DNA of 64,000 bases from Aquirufa rosea (GCF_004118285.1 NZ_SDHY01000001.1:310001-374000); one strand, 5' to 3'. Shown: positions 16,774-26,518, counted from the first letter of the stretch. Notes: generated by a model from the letters alone, not told the origin. Made by a program: numbers and translations.

Positions 16774-17535
16774 ATGCAATTAGTACTTCCTGCTTTTATC
16801 ATTCATTGGTACGTTTCTCTTTTCAGTCAAACATTTTTCCTTCACCGTTATTCTGCCCATAAAATGTTCTTGATGAACAAGTTTTGGGAGAAGTTTTTTT
16901 ATTTCTTGACCTATTTGTCTCAAGGTTCGTCTTTCTTAAGCCCTAGAGCTTATGCCATTTTGCACCGAATGCATCATGCTTTCTCTGATACCCCTAAGGA
17001 CCCACATTCACCGATGTTCTCTAGTAATGTCTTTACCATGATGTGGAAAACCAAAAATATTTATAATGCGGTTTTGAACAGATCTCAAAAAGTTGAAGAG
17101 CGTTTTGAGCATGATTATCCAGTTTCTAAAACCATTGAAAAAATTGGTGATTCATGGGTTTCTCGTATTGGTTGGGGAGTAGCATATTCATCATTCTACA
17201 TCGTAGCCTATAAATACTTCGATATGCACTGGGCATTCTTCTTTTTATTACCCGTACACTTCTTGATGGGACCTGTGCATGGTGCAATAGTAAATTGGTC
17301 TGGACATAAATACGGTTACCAAAATTACGATAACCACGATCATTCTAAAAATTCTCTGGTAGTGGACGTTTTAATGATGGGAGAATTATTCCAAAATAAC
17401 CACCATAAATTGCCTAATCGCGTGAATTTCGCTACAAAGTGGTTTGAAATAGATCCAACTTATCCTATGGTGAAATTATTAACTTGGTTAAAGATCATTC
17501 GTCCAAATATAAAGGATCCAAATTCGAAATTCTAA
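16774..17535 (+). CDS. Fatty acid desaturase (acyl-CoA/acyl-lipid delta-9 type)
   Basis: A 253-residue membrane di-iron enzyme that introduces a double bond into acyl chains, adjusting membrane fluidity. The three histidine boxes are HRYSAH, HRMHH and NNHHKLPNR. Hydrophobic segments lie at the N-terminus and between the second and third boxes. It is shorter than the roughly 300-residue acyl-CoA desaturases but all metal-binding motifs are present. It stands as a single gene with its own promoter region (palindrome plus -7 box) and terminator. Confidence 0.9.
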   Translation: MQLVLPAFIIHWYVSLFSQTFFLHRYSAHKMFLMNKFWEKFFYFLTYLSQGSSFLSPRAYAILHRMHHAFSDTPKDPHSPMFSSNVFTMMWKTKNIYNAVLNRSQKVEERFEHDYPVSKTIEKIGDSWVSRIGWGVAYSSFYIVAYKYFDMHWAFFFLLPVHFLMGPVHGAIVNWSGHKYGYQNYDNHDHSKNSLVVDVLMMGELFQNNHHKLPNRVNFATKWFEIDPTYPMVKLLTWLKIIRPNIKDPNSKF

Positions 17536-17580
17536 GTTTAAGAAATGTAAAGAATCATTTCTTAAATATCTAAACATAAA

Positions 17581-17609
17581 GAAGCCTCAGAAATTAATTC
17601 TGAGGCTTC
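17581..17609. terminator. Bidirectional terminator between desaturase and E2 genes
   Basis: A 12-bp perfect stem (17581-17592 with 17598-17609) with a 5-base loop, between the convergent desaturase and 2-oxoacid dehydrogenase E2 genes. T-rich sequence follows on the plus side. Confidence 0.82.
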
Positions 17610-17634
17610 TCTATTTTATACTTTGTTTAAATAA

Positions 17635-18903
17635 CTAAAAATCTGATTCTTCCATGGTAAATTTCTCCAAATAATCTGACACGCGTTTTAAAAATCCTCC
17701 ACCCAAAGAACCGTCAATAACACGATGATCATAAGAATGTGAAATAAACATCTTTTGTCTAATAGCTATTTCATCACCATTAGGCCCAGAAACGACCGCT
17801 GGTTTTTTCTCTATCACTCCAAAAGCCAATATTCCCACTTGCGGTTGAACGATGATAGGAGTACCCATCAAATTACCGAAAGAACCAATATTAGAAATGG
17901 TATAAGTACCGCCTTCTAAATCTCCAGGGGTTAATTTATTTAAGCGCGCTCTATTTGAAAGGTCATTGACCTTTTTAGTCAATTCAACCAAAGAAAGCTT
18001 ATCCACTTCATGAATGACAGGCACAATCAAATTACCGTTTGGTAATGCCACTGCCATACCAATATTAATTTGTTCATGCTGAACTAAATAATTCCCCTCG
18101 ACAGAAATATTCATACCAGGGAAATCTTTTAATGCCTTAGCCGTAGCCATGATAAGCAAAGGAGTGTAGGTCATCGGCTCCTTATATTTAGCCAAAAAAT
18201 TAGCTTTATGATTTTCACGCCAAGCAACCATAGCAGTCATATCGGCTTCCAAAAAAGATGTCACGTGAGGAGCTATACGCTTGGAGTCAACCATGCGCTC
18301 GGAAATCATTTTACGCATTCGATCCATCTCAACCACCACGTCGCCCGGTAAACGCAAACCTGGGCCTTGAGACAGCGTTCCGGAGGCAATCATACGCTTA
18401 GAATTTCTAACAGCAATATAATTCAATACATCTTTTTTAGTCACCCTTTGATCTAATCCAGTTCCCTTGATAGAACTTAATTCTCTTTGGGTGACATTCT
18501 CCTGCAAGCAAATCTGCTTAATTAATGGAGATATCCAAGGATTGGATTTTTCTTCATTATGCCCTAAAATCCCCAAACTCACATCTGTCAGCATGGCCAA
18601 ATCATCTTGCTCAGGAAACATGGAGCTACTGGAAGCAAATGAAGGATTTTCACTTGAATTTTCAGTCGAATCAATTACACAAATAGCTTTCCCTATTGTG
18701 GCAATTTCTCCCACTGGAACAATAATCTTTTGCAAATAACCCGCAACGGGACTAGGGACTTCCGTATCTATTTTATCCGTGGCTACTTCTAAAATAAACT
18801 CATCAGCTTCCACATAGTCGCCCGGCTTTTTGAGCCAATTTAGGACTGTTGCTTCCATGATGCTTTCCCCCATTTTGGGCATAATTACTTCCATGATGGC
18901 CAT
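17635..18903 (-). CDS. 2-oxoacid dehydrogenase E2 component (dihydrolipoamide acyltransferase)
   Basis: A 422-residue acyltransferase core of a 2-oxoacid dehydrogenase complex. The order is a lipoyl domain (residues 1-80, lipoylated Lys44 in EVATDKIDTE), a linker, a peripheral-subunit-binding domain (about 125-165), and the catalytic domain ending with SHSYDHRVIDG, which holds the catalytic His. Branched-chain, pyruvate or 2-oxoglutarate specificity cannot be told from sequence, and no E1 or E3 gene is adjacent. It starts 2 bases after cinA ends, so the two share a transcript. Confidence 0.92.
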   Translation of the reverse strand: MAIMEVIMPKMGESIMEATVLNWLKKPGDYVEADEFILEVATDKIDTEVPSPVAGYLQKIIVPVGEIATIGKAICVIDSTENSSENPSFASSSSMFPEQDDLAMLTDVSLGILGHNEEKSNPWISPLIKQICLQENVTQRELSSIKGTGLDQRVTKKDVLNYIAVRNSKRMIASGTLSQGPGLRLPGDVVVEMDRMRKMISERMVDSKRIAPHVTSFLEADMTAMVAWRENHKANFLAKYKEPMTYTPLLIMATAKALKDFPGMNISVEGNYLVQHEQINIGMAVALPNGNLIVPVIHEVDKLSLVELTKKVNDLSNRARLNKLTPGDLEGGTYTISNIGSFGNLMGTPIIVQPQVGILAFGVIEKKPAVVSGPNGDEIAIRQKMFISHSYDHRVIDGSLGGGFLKRVSDYLEKFTMEESDF

Positions 18904-18905
18904 AA

Positions 18906-20159
18906 CTATTGTGTCAATTCGTTTAATAAAAATTTCCTAAGTAAATTCAGACAGTTAAGAGCCGTCATATGAATAATTTGCTTCCTGGTTCCGGCCAATT
19001 GCAATTTTCTTGTTATTACTCCACCAGAATGCGCTAAAGCGATCCAAACTGTCCCTACAGGTTTATCTTCAGAACCACCATCTGGACCTGCAATGCCAGA
19101 AGTAGCCAAAGATACACTTGATTTCAATTTCTCCCTAACACCCTGTGCCATAGCCACTATGCATGCTTCGCTTACTGCTCCATCTTGCTCTAAAATTTGA
19201 GAAGACACCCCCAAACTTTCCATTTTTACTTCATTAGCGTAGGAGATAACTCCTCCGACAATATAGGCTGAACTTCCAGGTATTTCGGTGAATAAGTGAG
19301 ATAAATATCCTCCGGTACAACTTTCAGCCACTGCCAGGTTGGCAGATTGAGCTATCAATAACTTCCCAACCACCTCAGACAATTCATCTTGCTCATATCC
19401 AAATACATAGCCCTTTATTAAAGGCATTACTCGGTCTATTTCACGCTGAATATCCTGTTGGATTTGTTTAGCTTCTGAACCAAAGCCAGTCAGACGCAAT
19501 TTAACTATTCCTAAAGAAGGTAAGTAAGCCAATTTAATGTGAGAAGGTAAAGACAATTCCCAATCTTGTATCATGTCGGACAGATAGGATTCACCTATAC
19601 CCACCACTTTAACAATTTTATGAACGATGGTAGGGGTCTTGAAATGTTGGGCTACTCTTGGCAATACTAATTCCTCCATCATAGCTTTCATCTCAAAAGG
19701 TACGCCGGCCATGGAAACCCAAATCGTTCCTTTTTCTTCAAACCACATGCCTGGAGCAGTCCCTTGCTTGTTTTGAATATATTGTGCTTTAACAGGTAAT
19801 AAAGCCTGATCCCGATTTAAGTCACTTAATTCTCGACCACGTTTTTCAAAGAAAACACGTACATCTTCTAGTGCTTGAGGGTGATAGTCCATGTCACTAT
19901 CAAAAAATTTGGCTAACACATTTTTGGTCAAGTCATCCTTAGTTGGGCCCAAACCACCTGTGATAAATACAATGTCAGCTCGGTGTTGTGCTTCTTCTAA
20001 AATAGCTAGAATTTCAGTGTCTTGGTCACCTACGGATGATTTACGAATCGTTTTAATTCCAATCTTATCTAATTCAAGACTAATCCATTGCGTATTAGTA
20101 TCTAAAATTTGACCATAAAGAATCTCATCCCCAATCGTAATAATTTCTGCTCGAACCAT
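18906..20159 (-). CDS. cinA: CinA family protein (competence/damage-inducible, NMN amidohydrolase)
   Basis: A 417-residue two-domain protein. The N-terminal molybdopterin-binding-like domain opens with AEIITIGDEILYGQILDTNTQW and contains FITGGLGPTKDDLT. The C-terminal amidase domain contains AVAESCTGGYLSHLFTEIPGSS and SGIAGPDGGSEDKPVGTVWIA, typical of the PncC-type nicotinamide-nucleotide amidase. It probably recycles NMN in pyridine-nucleotide salvage. It is divergent from gldC and upstream of the E2 gene in the same operon. Confidence 0.94.
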   Translation of the reverse strand: MVRAEIITIGDEILYGQILDTNTQWISLELDKIGIKTIRKSSVGDQDTEILAILEEAQHRADIVFITGGLGPTKDDLTKNVLAKFFDSDMDYHPQALEDVRVFFEKRGRELSDLNRDQALLPVKAQYIQNKQGTAPGMWFEEKGTIWVSMAGVPFEMKAMMEELVLPRVAQHFKTPTIVHKIVKVVGIGESYLSDMIQDWELSLPSHIKLAYLPSLGIVKLRLTGFGSEAKQIQQDIQREIDRVMPLIKGYVFGYEQDELSEVVGKLLIAQSANLAVAESCTGGYLSHLFTEIPGSSAYIVGGVISYANEVKMESLGVSSQILEQDGAVSEACIVAMAQGVREKLKSSVSLATSGIAGPDGGSEDKPVGTVWIALAHSGGVITRKLQLAGTRKQIIHMTALNCLNLLRKFLLNELTQ

Positions 20160-20169
20160 GAAGTTTTCT

Positions 20170-20177
20170 TACTTTTG
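20170..20177 (+). promoter_or_regulatory. Candidate -7 element for gldC
   Basis: TACTTTTG, a perfect TAnnTTTG, located 11 bases inside the divergent gap from the cinA start codon. The predicted leader to the gldC ATG is about 60 bases. Confidence 0.35.
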
Positions 20178-20244
20178 TACGAAAATACGATTTATTTGGG
20201 ATAGAAGTGAATCCCTGAATCGAAAAACCATTCATAATTGCGCA

Positions 20245-20595
20245 ATGAAACAATCAGAAATACATTTCCAAATTAAGCTTGACGAAAATAATATTCCAGA
20301 CCAAATTTCATGGTCCGCAACTGATAACCCCAATGAAGGAATTGAAGAAACCAAGGCAATTTTGGTGGCGACTTGGGACCCTTATCATAAGGGTACCTTG
20401 ACATTACCACTTTGGACAAAAGATATGGAGGTCTTGGACATGAAAAGATTCTTTATTGAAGTGATGGGTACTGTAGCAGACGCATCACTTCAGGCTACGG
20501 GCGACAAGTTTTTTTCGCAGGAAGTAGAACAAGTGTGTATGACGCTCTCAGCTCACTTAAAAAAGGAAATCATCGCGGCAGAAAAAGGCCAATAA
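20245..20595 (+). CDS. gldC: Gliding motility protein GldC
   Basis: A 116-residue soluble protein of the GldC family, required in Flavobacterium for full gliding and type IX secretion, although its exact role is unclear. The family pattern is seen in SEIHFQIKLDENNIPDQISW, EETKAILVATWDP, and LPLWTKDMEVLDMKRFF. The frame extends upstream to 20158, but the ATG at 20245 matches the normal GldC start and leaves room for the promoter element at 20170. It is followed after 11 bases by an exported thioredoxin-like gene. Its presence supports a gliding or type IX-secreting Bacteroidota. Confidence 0.9.
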   Translation: MKQSEIHFQIKLDENNIPDQISWSATDNPNEGIEETKAILVATWDPYHKGTLTLPLWTKDMEVLDMKRFFIEVMGTVADASLQATGDKFFSQEVEQVCMTLSAHLKKEIIAAEKGQ

Positions 20596-20606
20596 ATCAC
20601 ACTCGA

Positions 20607-21656
20607 ATGAGAATTGCATCTTCGTACCTTAGCTTTTTCCTACTTTTGGCTTTGCCAGGTTTTGCACAAAAAGGTATCAATTTTATTAAGACAGGGAATT
20701 TTAATATGGCATTAGCTACTGCCAAACAGCAGAATAAACTTTTATTCATGGAAGTTTATGCGCCAGATTGTCATATTTGTAATTCATTCAAAGGAACCTT
20801 TGCCCAGCCGCAAGTGGGAGCTATTTACAATGCCAAATTCGTGAACTTTCAATTGGATATTCGAAATCCAGAAAATCAAAAACTGCTAAAAAAGCTGAAA
20901 ATCAATATCAATGCTACTCCCACTTTCATTTTTATTGATCCTTCCAACTTACAAATTGTTGGCGCCAAAATATTTGGAGAACGTGATAATTCAGTCATCA
21001 ATGTGAATTCCATTGCTCAAAAAGCCATTAATCCAGCCGAACATGCACAAAACTATGCCAAAAGATTAAAGGCTGGGGATAAAAATCCACAGTTCTTATT
21101 AAACTACGCTGAATATGCCAGAATCATGGGTGATACTACGGCTAACATTTTGGCATTCAATGAATTCGCAAAATCATTACCTACCAATCAGTACACATCC
21201 CAGAGTACTTTCAATGCTATTCAAATGGTTATGATGAACAACAATAATCCGCTGTTTGATTATTTTGTAAGCCATATTCCTACCTACGAAAAAATGTTTG
21301 AAGCTAGTTCAGTTAGAATGACCTACGAAAATATTTTTCAAATCGTATTAACGAGTTCGCAGGCCAATAAGCTCAGCTTGGCAGATATTCAAAAGATTAA
21401 AGGACAAATGACAAAGGCAGGCTTAGATGCTAGCTCGATACAGCGAAGAATGTGGATGGTAGAAAGTTCTTTATTATTCAAACAGAAGAAGGCTACTCAG
21501 GCCATTCAAGTGATTGAAATTTTACTGTCAGTACTTCCGAATGCACCCGGACCGAAAGAATACCAATATCTATGCGATTATGTCAATGGCAAAACCAAGG
21601 ACAAAAAAGCATTAAGTTATGCCAAATCACATTGGTGTAAATTCGGTATGAAGTAA
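20607..21656 (+). CDS. Exported thioredoxin-fold protein with CHIC motif
   Basis: A 349-residue secreted protein. The signal peptide (SSYLSFFLLLALPGFAQ) is followed by a thioredoxin-like domain with the redox pair C55-H-I-C58 in EVYAPDCHICNSF and the cis-proline region NATPTFIFID. The C-terminal half is helical, possibly TPR-like (LLNYAEYARIMGDTTANI), and has no recognised catalytic motif. It probably reduces or isomerises disulfides in the periplasm, as DsbD-gamma-like domains do. I chose the ATG at 20607; the frame runs open further upstream but has no signal peptide there. It is co-directional with gldC, 11 bases downstream. Confidence 0.82.
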   Translation: MRIASSYLSFFLLLALPGFAQKGINFIKTGNFNMALATAKQQNKLLFMEVYAPDCHICNSFKGTFAQPQVGAIYNAKFVNFQLDIRNPENQKLLKKLKININATPTFIFIDPSNLQIVGAKIFGERDNSVINVNSIAQKAINPAEHAQNYAKRLKAGDKNPQFLLNYAEYARIMGDTTANILAFNEFAKSLPTNQYTSQSTFNAIQMVMMNNNNPLFDYFVSHIPTYEKMFEASSVRMTYENIFQIVLTSSQANKLSLADIQKIKGQMTKAGLDASSIQRRMWMVESSLLFKQKKATQAIQVIEILLSVLPNAPGPKEYQYLCDYVNGKTKDKKALSYAKSHWCKFGMK

Positions 21657-21659
21657 TAT

Positions 21660-21848
21660 TTAACGCAAAAAGGCCCGATAAATCATGACGGCCACGCAGA
21701 ATAAAAACATCACAATGGATATTTTGTTGATGGTGTGCATGGTGCGAATATTGAAATTCGTAGGAGCTCCGGGTTTAGGTTTTTGAAATACTCGGATAAA
21801 GTATAAGAAAACTTCCCCCAATTTGAATTGTTCCTTGAGTCTGCTCAT
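21660..21848 (-). CDS. Small single-helix membrane protein, DUF6728-like
   Basis: A 62-residue protein with a basic, amphipathic N-terminal half (LGEVFLYFIRVF, KPKPGAPTNFNIRTMHTINKIS) and one C-terminal membrane helix (IVMFLFCVAVMIYRAFL). I recognise the pattern of a short conserved Bacteroidota family, probably DUF6728, whose function is unknown. The ATG lies directly before the stop of ispG, with 1 base between, so it is the second gene of the ispG transcript. It ends 3 bases from the convergent thioredoxin-like gene. Confidence 0.75.
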   Translation of the reverse strand: MSRLKEQFKLGEVFLYFIRVFQKPKPGAPTNFNIRTMHTINKISIVMFLFCVAVMIYRAFLR

Positions 21849-21849
21849 T

Positions 21850-23865
21850 TTAAATATTGGTTTCTTGGGGATCTTTCCACATCCCGTCTTCTTTGATTAA
21901 TTGAATTAATTCATCCACTGCGGAGTCGGTAGGAACGGATTTTTTAACAACTTCCTGTCCGCGATACAAGGCAATTTTATCCTTACCAATTCCCACATAT
22001 CCATAATCCGCATCGGCCATCTCGCCCGGACCATTCACGATACATCCCATGATGCCAATTTTTACGCCTTTGAGGTGGTCTGTCACTTGACGAATTTTGG
22101 CGGTAGTTTCTTGAAGATCAAATAATGTTCTGCCGCAAGAAGGGCAGGAGATGTATTCAGTCTTGGAAATACGAACTCGACAAGCTTGTAAAATACCAAA
22201 ATTGGTAGAATTAACTAGAGCATATTGGTCATGTAGACTTTGAAGAGAAAGCATCAATCCATCTCCAAAGCCATCTAGAAGCAAGGCACCCGCATCCGTA
22301 GGGGCAAACAATTGGAATTGGGTACTGGGTATATCTTGGTAATGTAAACGAATCACCACCGGGATATCTATTTCTTGATTTTCTAATTCAAAGAATGCCC
22401 TTCTAAGTGCTGCCATTCGATTAGAATAGGTTGAAGAAAGAACTAAAACCTCTTTCTTTGCTGTTTTTAAGGCATTAACTAGTTCAGGATTAGACCAAAT
22501 TTCTTCCGCATCTGCATGAACAAAATTGAGTGAAGCATGCTTTTTATCGGTATTCAACCATACTGAAGCCTCAAACATGGGAAATTGATGAATCGAGTCA
22601 CTTTGGGCTAACCAGGTTTCAGCAGATTGAATTTGCTTCAATCCATTGGGAAGCATAAATTTCAAATCCAGTTTACCTGTAAAAAGGTAATCTGCTCCTA
22701 AATCATTCATAGCCCATTTATCTGGCTCAGGAAGATAAAAATGCCCAATGGACTTAAGATCATCCATCTCAATTTCCTTCATTTGAGAAAAATCAGCTAA
22801 TACGCGAGGTACTTGATGTCCACCAAAATTCGCAAGCTCTTTACTTTTTCTTCTTGTATAGGCAAAAGGATTAATGGGAGAATCAAAACCTTGGTCTAAA
22901 TCTGACAAGGCAGGAATAGGTTCACTAGGAATATGTCGATTTACATAACGATTTGCCAATTCCTGGGCCACAGGAATTTCAAATTCAGGGTCTTCAGTTA
23001 ATGAAACACGAATGGTATCTCCCAATCCGTCTTCTAAAAGGCTACCAATACCCACCGCAGATTTTATTCGACCATCCTCACCATCACCGGCCTCTGTTAC
23101 ACCTAGATGAAGAGGATAAGGCTTGAATTGTCCATCAGCTAGCTTTTTACTCAATAAGCGGTAGGCTTCTACCATGACTTGCGTATTGGACGCTTTCATG
23201 GATAAAACGATATTATAATAATTTTCGTCCTCGCAAATACGAAGAAATTCCAAGGCTGATTCCACCATTCCGAGGGGTGTATCTCCATATCTACTTAGAA
23301 TACGATCTGATAATGAACCATGATTGGTTCCTATACGCATGGCAGTACCATATTCTTTACAGATTTTTACTAAAGGCAAAAACTTGTCACGAATTCTCTC
23401 CAGTTCTGCTTGGTAAGAAGCTTCTGTGTATTCAATGGTTTCAAAACGCTTTTTATCAGCATAATTACCCGGATTTATGCGCACTTTTTCAACTATTCTA
23501 GCTGCTAATTCAGCGGCATTGGGGGTAAAATGGATATCAGCCACCAAAGGCGTTTTATAACCTCTCTCACGCAATCCTTTACGTATATTTTCTAAATTCT
23601 GTGCCTCTTTCACGGAGGGAGCAGTAATCCGCACCAATTCACATCCTGCGTCAATCATCCGAATGGATTGTTCTATGGAACCCTGAGTATCCATGGTATC
23701 CACCGTAGTCATTGATTGAATACGAATAGGGAAGTCGGAGCCTAACATCAAATCACCAATGGCCACAGGAATGGTTTCTCTTCTGCGATATCCCAATAAG
23801 GTAGGGGCATAGATATTCCCTTGGGAAATTAAATGAGCAGAACTTGATTGATGAATGCTTGACAT
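21850..23865 (-). CDS. ispG: 4-hydroxy-3-methylbut-2-enyl diphosphate synthase IspG (long form)
   Basis: Iron-sulfur enzyme of the MEP isoprenoid pathway that converts MEcPP to HMBPP. At 671 residues it is the long, plant-and-Bacteroidota form with a large insert between the TIM barrel and the cluster domain. The barrel part carries SMTTVDTMDT, LVADIHFTP, VRINPGNY and RIGTNHGSLSDRI. The cluster cysteines are in SCPSCGRTL near residue 575 and GCIVNGPGE near 605. It is transcribed with the 62-residue membrane protein gene downstream. Confidence 0.95.
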   Translation of the reverse strand: MSSIHQSSSAHLISQGNIYAPTLLGYRRRETIPVAIGDLMLGSDFPIRIQSMTTVDTMDTQGSIEQSIRMIDAGCELVRITAPSVKEAQNLENIRKGLRERGYKTPLVADIHFTPNAAELAARIVEKVRINPGNYADKKRFETIEYTEASYQAELERIRDKFLPLVKICKEYGTAMRIGTNHGSLSDRILSRYGDTPLGMVESALEFLRICEDENYYNIVLSMKASNTQVMVEAYRLLSKKLADGQFKPYPLHLGVTEAGDGEDGRIKSAVGIGSLLEDGLGDTIRVSLTEDPEFEIPVAQELANRYVNRHIPSEPIPALSDLDQGFDSPINPFAYTRRKSKELANFGGHQVPRVLADFSQMKEIEMDDLKSIGHFYLPEPDKWAMNDLGADYLFTGKLDLKFMLPNGLKQIQSAETWLAQSDSIHQFPMFEASVWLNTDKKHASLNFVHADAEEIWSNPELVNALKTAKKEVLVLSSTYSNRMAALRRAFFELENQEIDIPVVIRLHYQDIPSTQFQLFAPTDAGALLLDGFGDGLMLSLQSLHDQYALVNSTNFGILQACRVRISKTEYISCPSCGRTLFDLQETTAKIRQVTDHLKGVKIGIMGCIVNGPGEMADADYGYVGIGKDKIALYRGQEVVKKSVPTDSAVDELIQLIKEDGMWKDPQETNI

Positions 23866-23882
23866 AGAAATTTAATTTATTT

Positions 23883-23890
23883 CAAATTTA
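23883..23890 (-). promoter_or_regulatory. Candidate -7 element for ispG
   Basis: TAAATTTG on the minus strand, a perfect TAnnTTTG, 17 bases before the ispG ATG and just after the terminator of the transporter operon. Confidence 0.38.
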
Positions 23891-23901
23891 CGAAATACCA
23901 A

Positions 23902-23936
23902 CAAAAAGCCTCATCTCATGAAAATAAGATGAGGCT
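23902..23936 (-). terminator. Terminator of the sugar transporter operon
   Basis: A 10-bp perfect stem (23907-23916 with 23927-23936), 10-base loop, followed on the minus strand by TTTTTGT. It closes the GH109-like/MFS operon before ispG. Confidence 0.82.
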
Positions 23937-23953
23937 CATTCACATGTTTTATA

Positions 23954-25159
23954 TTACCAAGAACTCTTTTTATGGCCTATTGTTGCATAAAAAAGAATAA
24001 ATAGATAGCAGGGTACCATAATCACATAGGCCAATTGGGTATTTTGAATGCTATCAGCAATGTTTCCATATAACAAAGGAATCAATGCACCTCCAGAAAT
24101 CATCATGATAATCAATGCAGATCCCAGTTTGGTATATTTTCCTAAACCGTTAATAGCTAAAGGCCATAAAGCTGGCCACATTAAGGCATTAGCTAGTCCT
24201 AATAAAGCTAAACACATCACCGAATAATATCCATCTAAAAGAATAGTTCCTAAAGAAAATACTACTCCCAAAATAGCCGAATAATTCAAAGCCTTCTGTT
24301 GAGATAAGTATTTGGGAATAAACAAAATACCTACTACATATCCTGCCAACATACCGTATAAGGTGTAGGTAGTAAAGGTTTTAGCCACTTCCATATCGAT
24401 TCCTTGAGAAACCCCATAGTTGATAATGGTATCGCCCGCCATTACTTCTACACCCACGTACAAGAAAAAGGCAACTAGGCCTAATACCAAGTTAGGATAG
24501 GCCCAAACACTAGAACGTTGATCTGAGCTAGACTCTTCAGTTTCTTCTGCTTCCACCTCTGGTAAGGTAGAAAAACGAACCAATAAAGCTAGTGCTACTA
24601 ATACCCCTGTCATGATTAAATAAGGATTAACTACGATGTTTAAATCTTTAGCATCCGTAGTAGAGGAAAGCAACAAGCCACCAAAAATAAACTGACTTAA
24701 AATACCAGCCACTTTATTACAAATCCCCATCACTGAAATACGCTTAGCGGCGGAATCAGGGGATCCTAAAATGGTCACGTAGGGATTAGAGGCAGTTTGC
24801 AAAAGGGCTAAACCCGTTCCAATAACAAATAAACCCAATAAGAACATGGGATAATTAGCCATTTTAGCGGCTGGAACGAATAATACAGTTCCTACTGCCA
24901 TAACTAAAAGACCTACCGACATACCATTTTTAAAGCCGGTTTTGGCCAACACCCATGATGAAGGAATGGCCATCACGAAATAGGAAATAAAAAATGCCGA
25001 GGTTACTAATAAAGATTCAAAATTATTTAATTCAAATGCCGATTTGAAAAAGGCAATCAAAACGGAGTTTACCCAAGTCACAAATCCAAATACGAAAAAG
25101 AGTATTCCAATAATTAAAAGTGCAGCAGAGGTGTTGGTAGGTTTGTTTGTAGTTGTCAT
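23954..25159 (-). CDS. MFS sugar transporter, FucP/GluP-like
   Basis: A 401-residue major-facilitator protein with about twelve hydrophobic helices. Features of the fucose/glucose/galactose permease group are seen: FVFGFVTWVNSVLIAFFKSAF in helix 1, GLALLQTASNPYVTILG in helix 4, and PALWPLAINGLGKYTKLGSALIIM near helix 10. The substrate is likely a hexose or amino sugar taken up with protons. It lies 6 bases after the GH109-like gene, so both probably serve the same sugar. Confidence 0.9.
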   Translation of the reverse strand: MTTTNKPTNTSAALLIIGILFFVFGFVTWVNSVLIAFFKSAFELNNFESLLVTSAFFISYFVMAIPSSWVLAKTGFKNGMSVGLLVMAVGTVLFVPAAKMANYPMFLLGLFVIGTGLALLQTASNPYVTILGSPDSAAKRISVMGICNKVAGILSQFIFGGLLLSSTTDAKDLNIVVNPYLIMTGVLVALALLVRFSTLPEVEAEETEESSSDQRSSVWAYPNLVLGLVAFFLYVGVEVMAGDTIINYGVSQGIDMEVAKTFTTYTLYGMLAGYVVGILFIPKYLSQQKALNYSAILGVVFSLGTILLDGYYSVMCLALLGLANALMWPALWPLAINGLGKYTKLGSALIIMMISGGALIPLLYGNIADSIQNTQLAYVIMVPCYLFILFYATIGHKKSSW

Positions 25160-25165
25160 AAAGGT

Positions 25166-26518
25166 TTAATAATTATCATGTAAAGCAAAAATAGGTTGAT
25201 TAGTTTTCCATTTACCTCGGGTAAAATCAGGGATTTTTACAGGAGCAGAGCCTTTGGCAATAGACTCCTCAGATAGAGGCGAAATGGCTGACCAAGCAGC
25301 TGCATCATACACATCAATCGGAGGAGCCACTTTATTTTTAATGGATTCAATGAATGCTCTCAATACAAAATAATCAATGCCACCATGTCCCGCATTTTCA
25401 GCATCCTGAGCATGAGCTTTCCAAAGTGGATGATCGTATTTTTCTTGATACGGCTTAAATGGCTCCCAGCTATGGGCTTTGGGGGAAACGCCCTCTAAAT
25501 AAATTGATTTATTATCGTCCATCCATAGGCCATTGGTTCCTTGTACTCGGAAACCTAAGGAATAAGGACGTGGAGAGTTCGTATCATGCGAAATCATAAT
25601 GGTTTCTCCATTGGCACATTTAATCAATGTAGTAACCACATCCCCTAATTTAAATTTGACATTGGCATTGGGATGATCTTTCCCTCCTTTGTCTACCACA
25701 TACTTGTGCAAACCTAAGGCAGGGCTGGCCATAGATGTTAAGTATAAGAATTGATTCCCTCGATTAATATTTAACATCTCCGCCACTGGACCTAGTCCAT
25801 GAGTAGGATAAATATCACCGTTTCTATCAACAGAATGCTGGGTTCTCCACTTAGCCTCCGAAAATCCTTTCTTACCGAATTCAACACCTCCTCCATAGGG
25901 ACGAACCCCATCATTAAATTTAACTTCACGTAAATCATGCTGATAGCCACACTGAAGATGGGTTAAAGTACCAAACATTCCTTGTCTGACCATGTTTAGT
26001 ACGGCCATTACATCTCTTCGATAACAAACATTCTCCAAAATCATACAATGGGCGCCTGTCTTCTCATACATGTTCACCAAATCCCATGATTCCTTTAGGG
26101 TTACCGTTGCAGAAACCTCGACACCCGTGTATTTGCCTTCTTTCATAGAGGCTAGCGCCATAGGCACATGCCATTCCCAAGGGGTAGCAATAATAACCCC
26201 ATCAATATCTTCTCGTTTAACTAGATTTTCAAAATCATGATCCCCCTTTTGATAAGCTGCAGCTTCTTTACGGCCCTTATCACGAATCATTTTTTGGGAA
26301 ATTTGAATGGCTTGGGGATCAATATCGCAAATAGCCACAATCTCTACATCTGGGCGATAAAGAGCCATTTCCAAATGATTTCTTCCACGAAGTCCCACCC
26401 CAATGAAACCTAAACGTACTTTTGTTTGTTCTGGTGTTATGCCTTTCAGAATAGTAGGAAAAAGAGCGGCAGAAGAAGTGTATAACAGCGATTTAGAAAT
26501 AAAATTTCGCCTTTTCAT
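25166..26518 (-). CDS. Gfo/Idh/MocA oxidoreductase, GH109-like exported protein
   Basis: A 450-residue protein with a Tat-like N-terminus (MKRRNFISKSLLYTSSAALF), so it is probably exported folded with its cofactor. The NAD-binding Rossmann part starts VRLGFIGVGLRGRNHLEM. The later segments GVEVSATVTLKESWDLV, ILENVCYRRDVMAVLNMV and YPTHGLGPVAEMLNINRG resemble glycoside hydrolase family 109, in which NAD-dependent redox chemistry cleaves alpha-N-acetylgalactosaminides. A different substrate is possible because many family members are uncharacterised. It is the first gene of an operon with an MFS sugar transporter. Confidence 0.84.
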   Translation of the reverse strand: MKRRNFISKSLLYTSSAALFPTILKGITPEQTKVRLGFIGVGLRGRNHLEMALYRPDVEIVAICDIDPQAIQISQKMIRDKGRKEAAAYQKGDHDFENLVKREDIDGVIIATPWEWHVPMALASMKEGKYTGVEVSATVTLKESWDLVNMYEKTGAHCMILENVCYRRDVMAVLNMVRQGMFGTLTHLQCGYQHDLREVKFNDGVRPYGGGVEFGKKGFSEAKWRTQHSVDRNGDIYPTHGLGPVAEMLNINRGNQFLYLTSMASPALGLHKYVVDKGGKDHPNANVKFKLGDVVTTLIKCANGETIMISHDTNSPRPYSLGFRVQGTNGLWMDDNKSIYLEGVSPKAHSWEPFKPYQEKYDHPLWKAHAQDAENAGHGGIDYFVLRAFIESIKNKVAPPIDVYDAAAWSAISPLSEESIAKGSAPVKIPDFTRGKWKTNQPIFALHDNY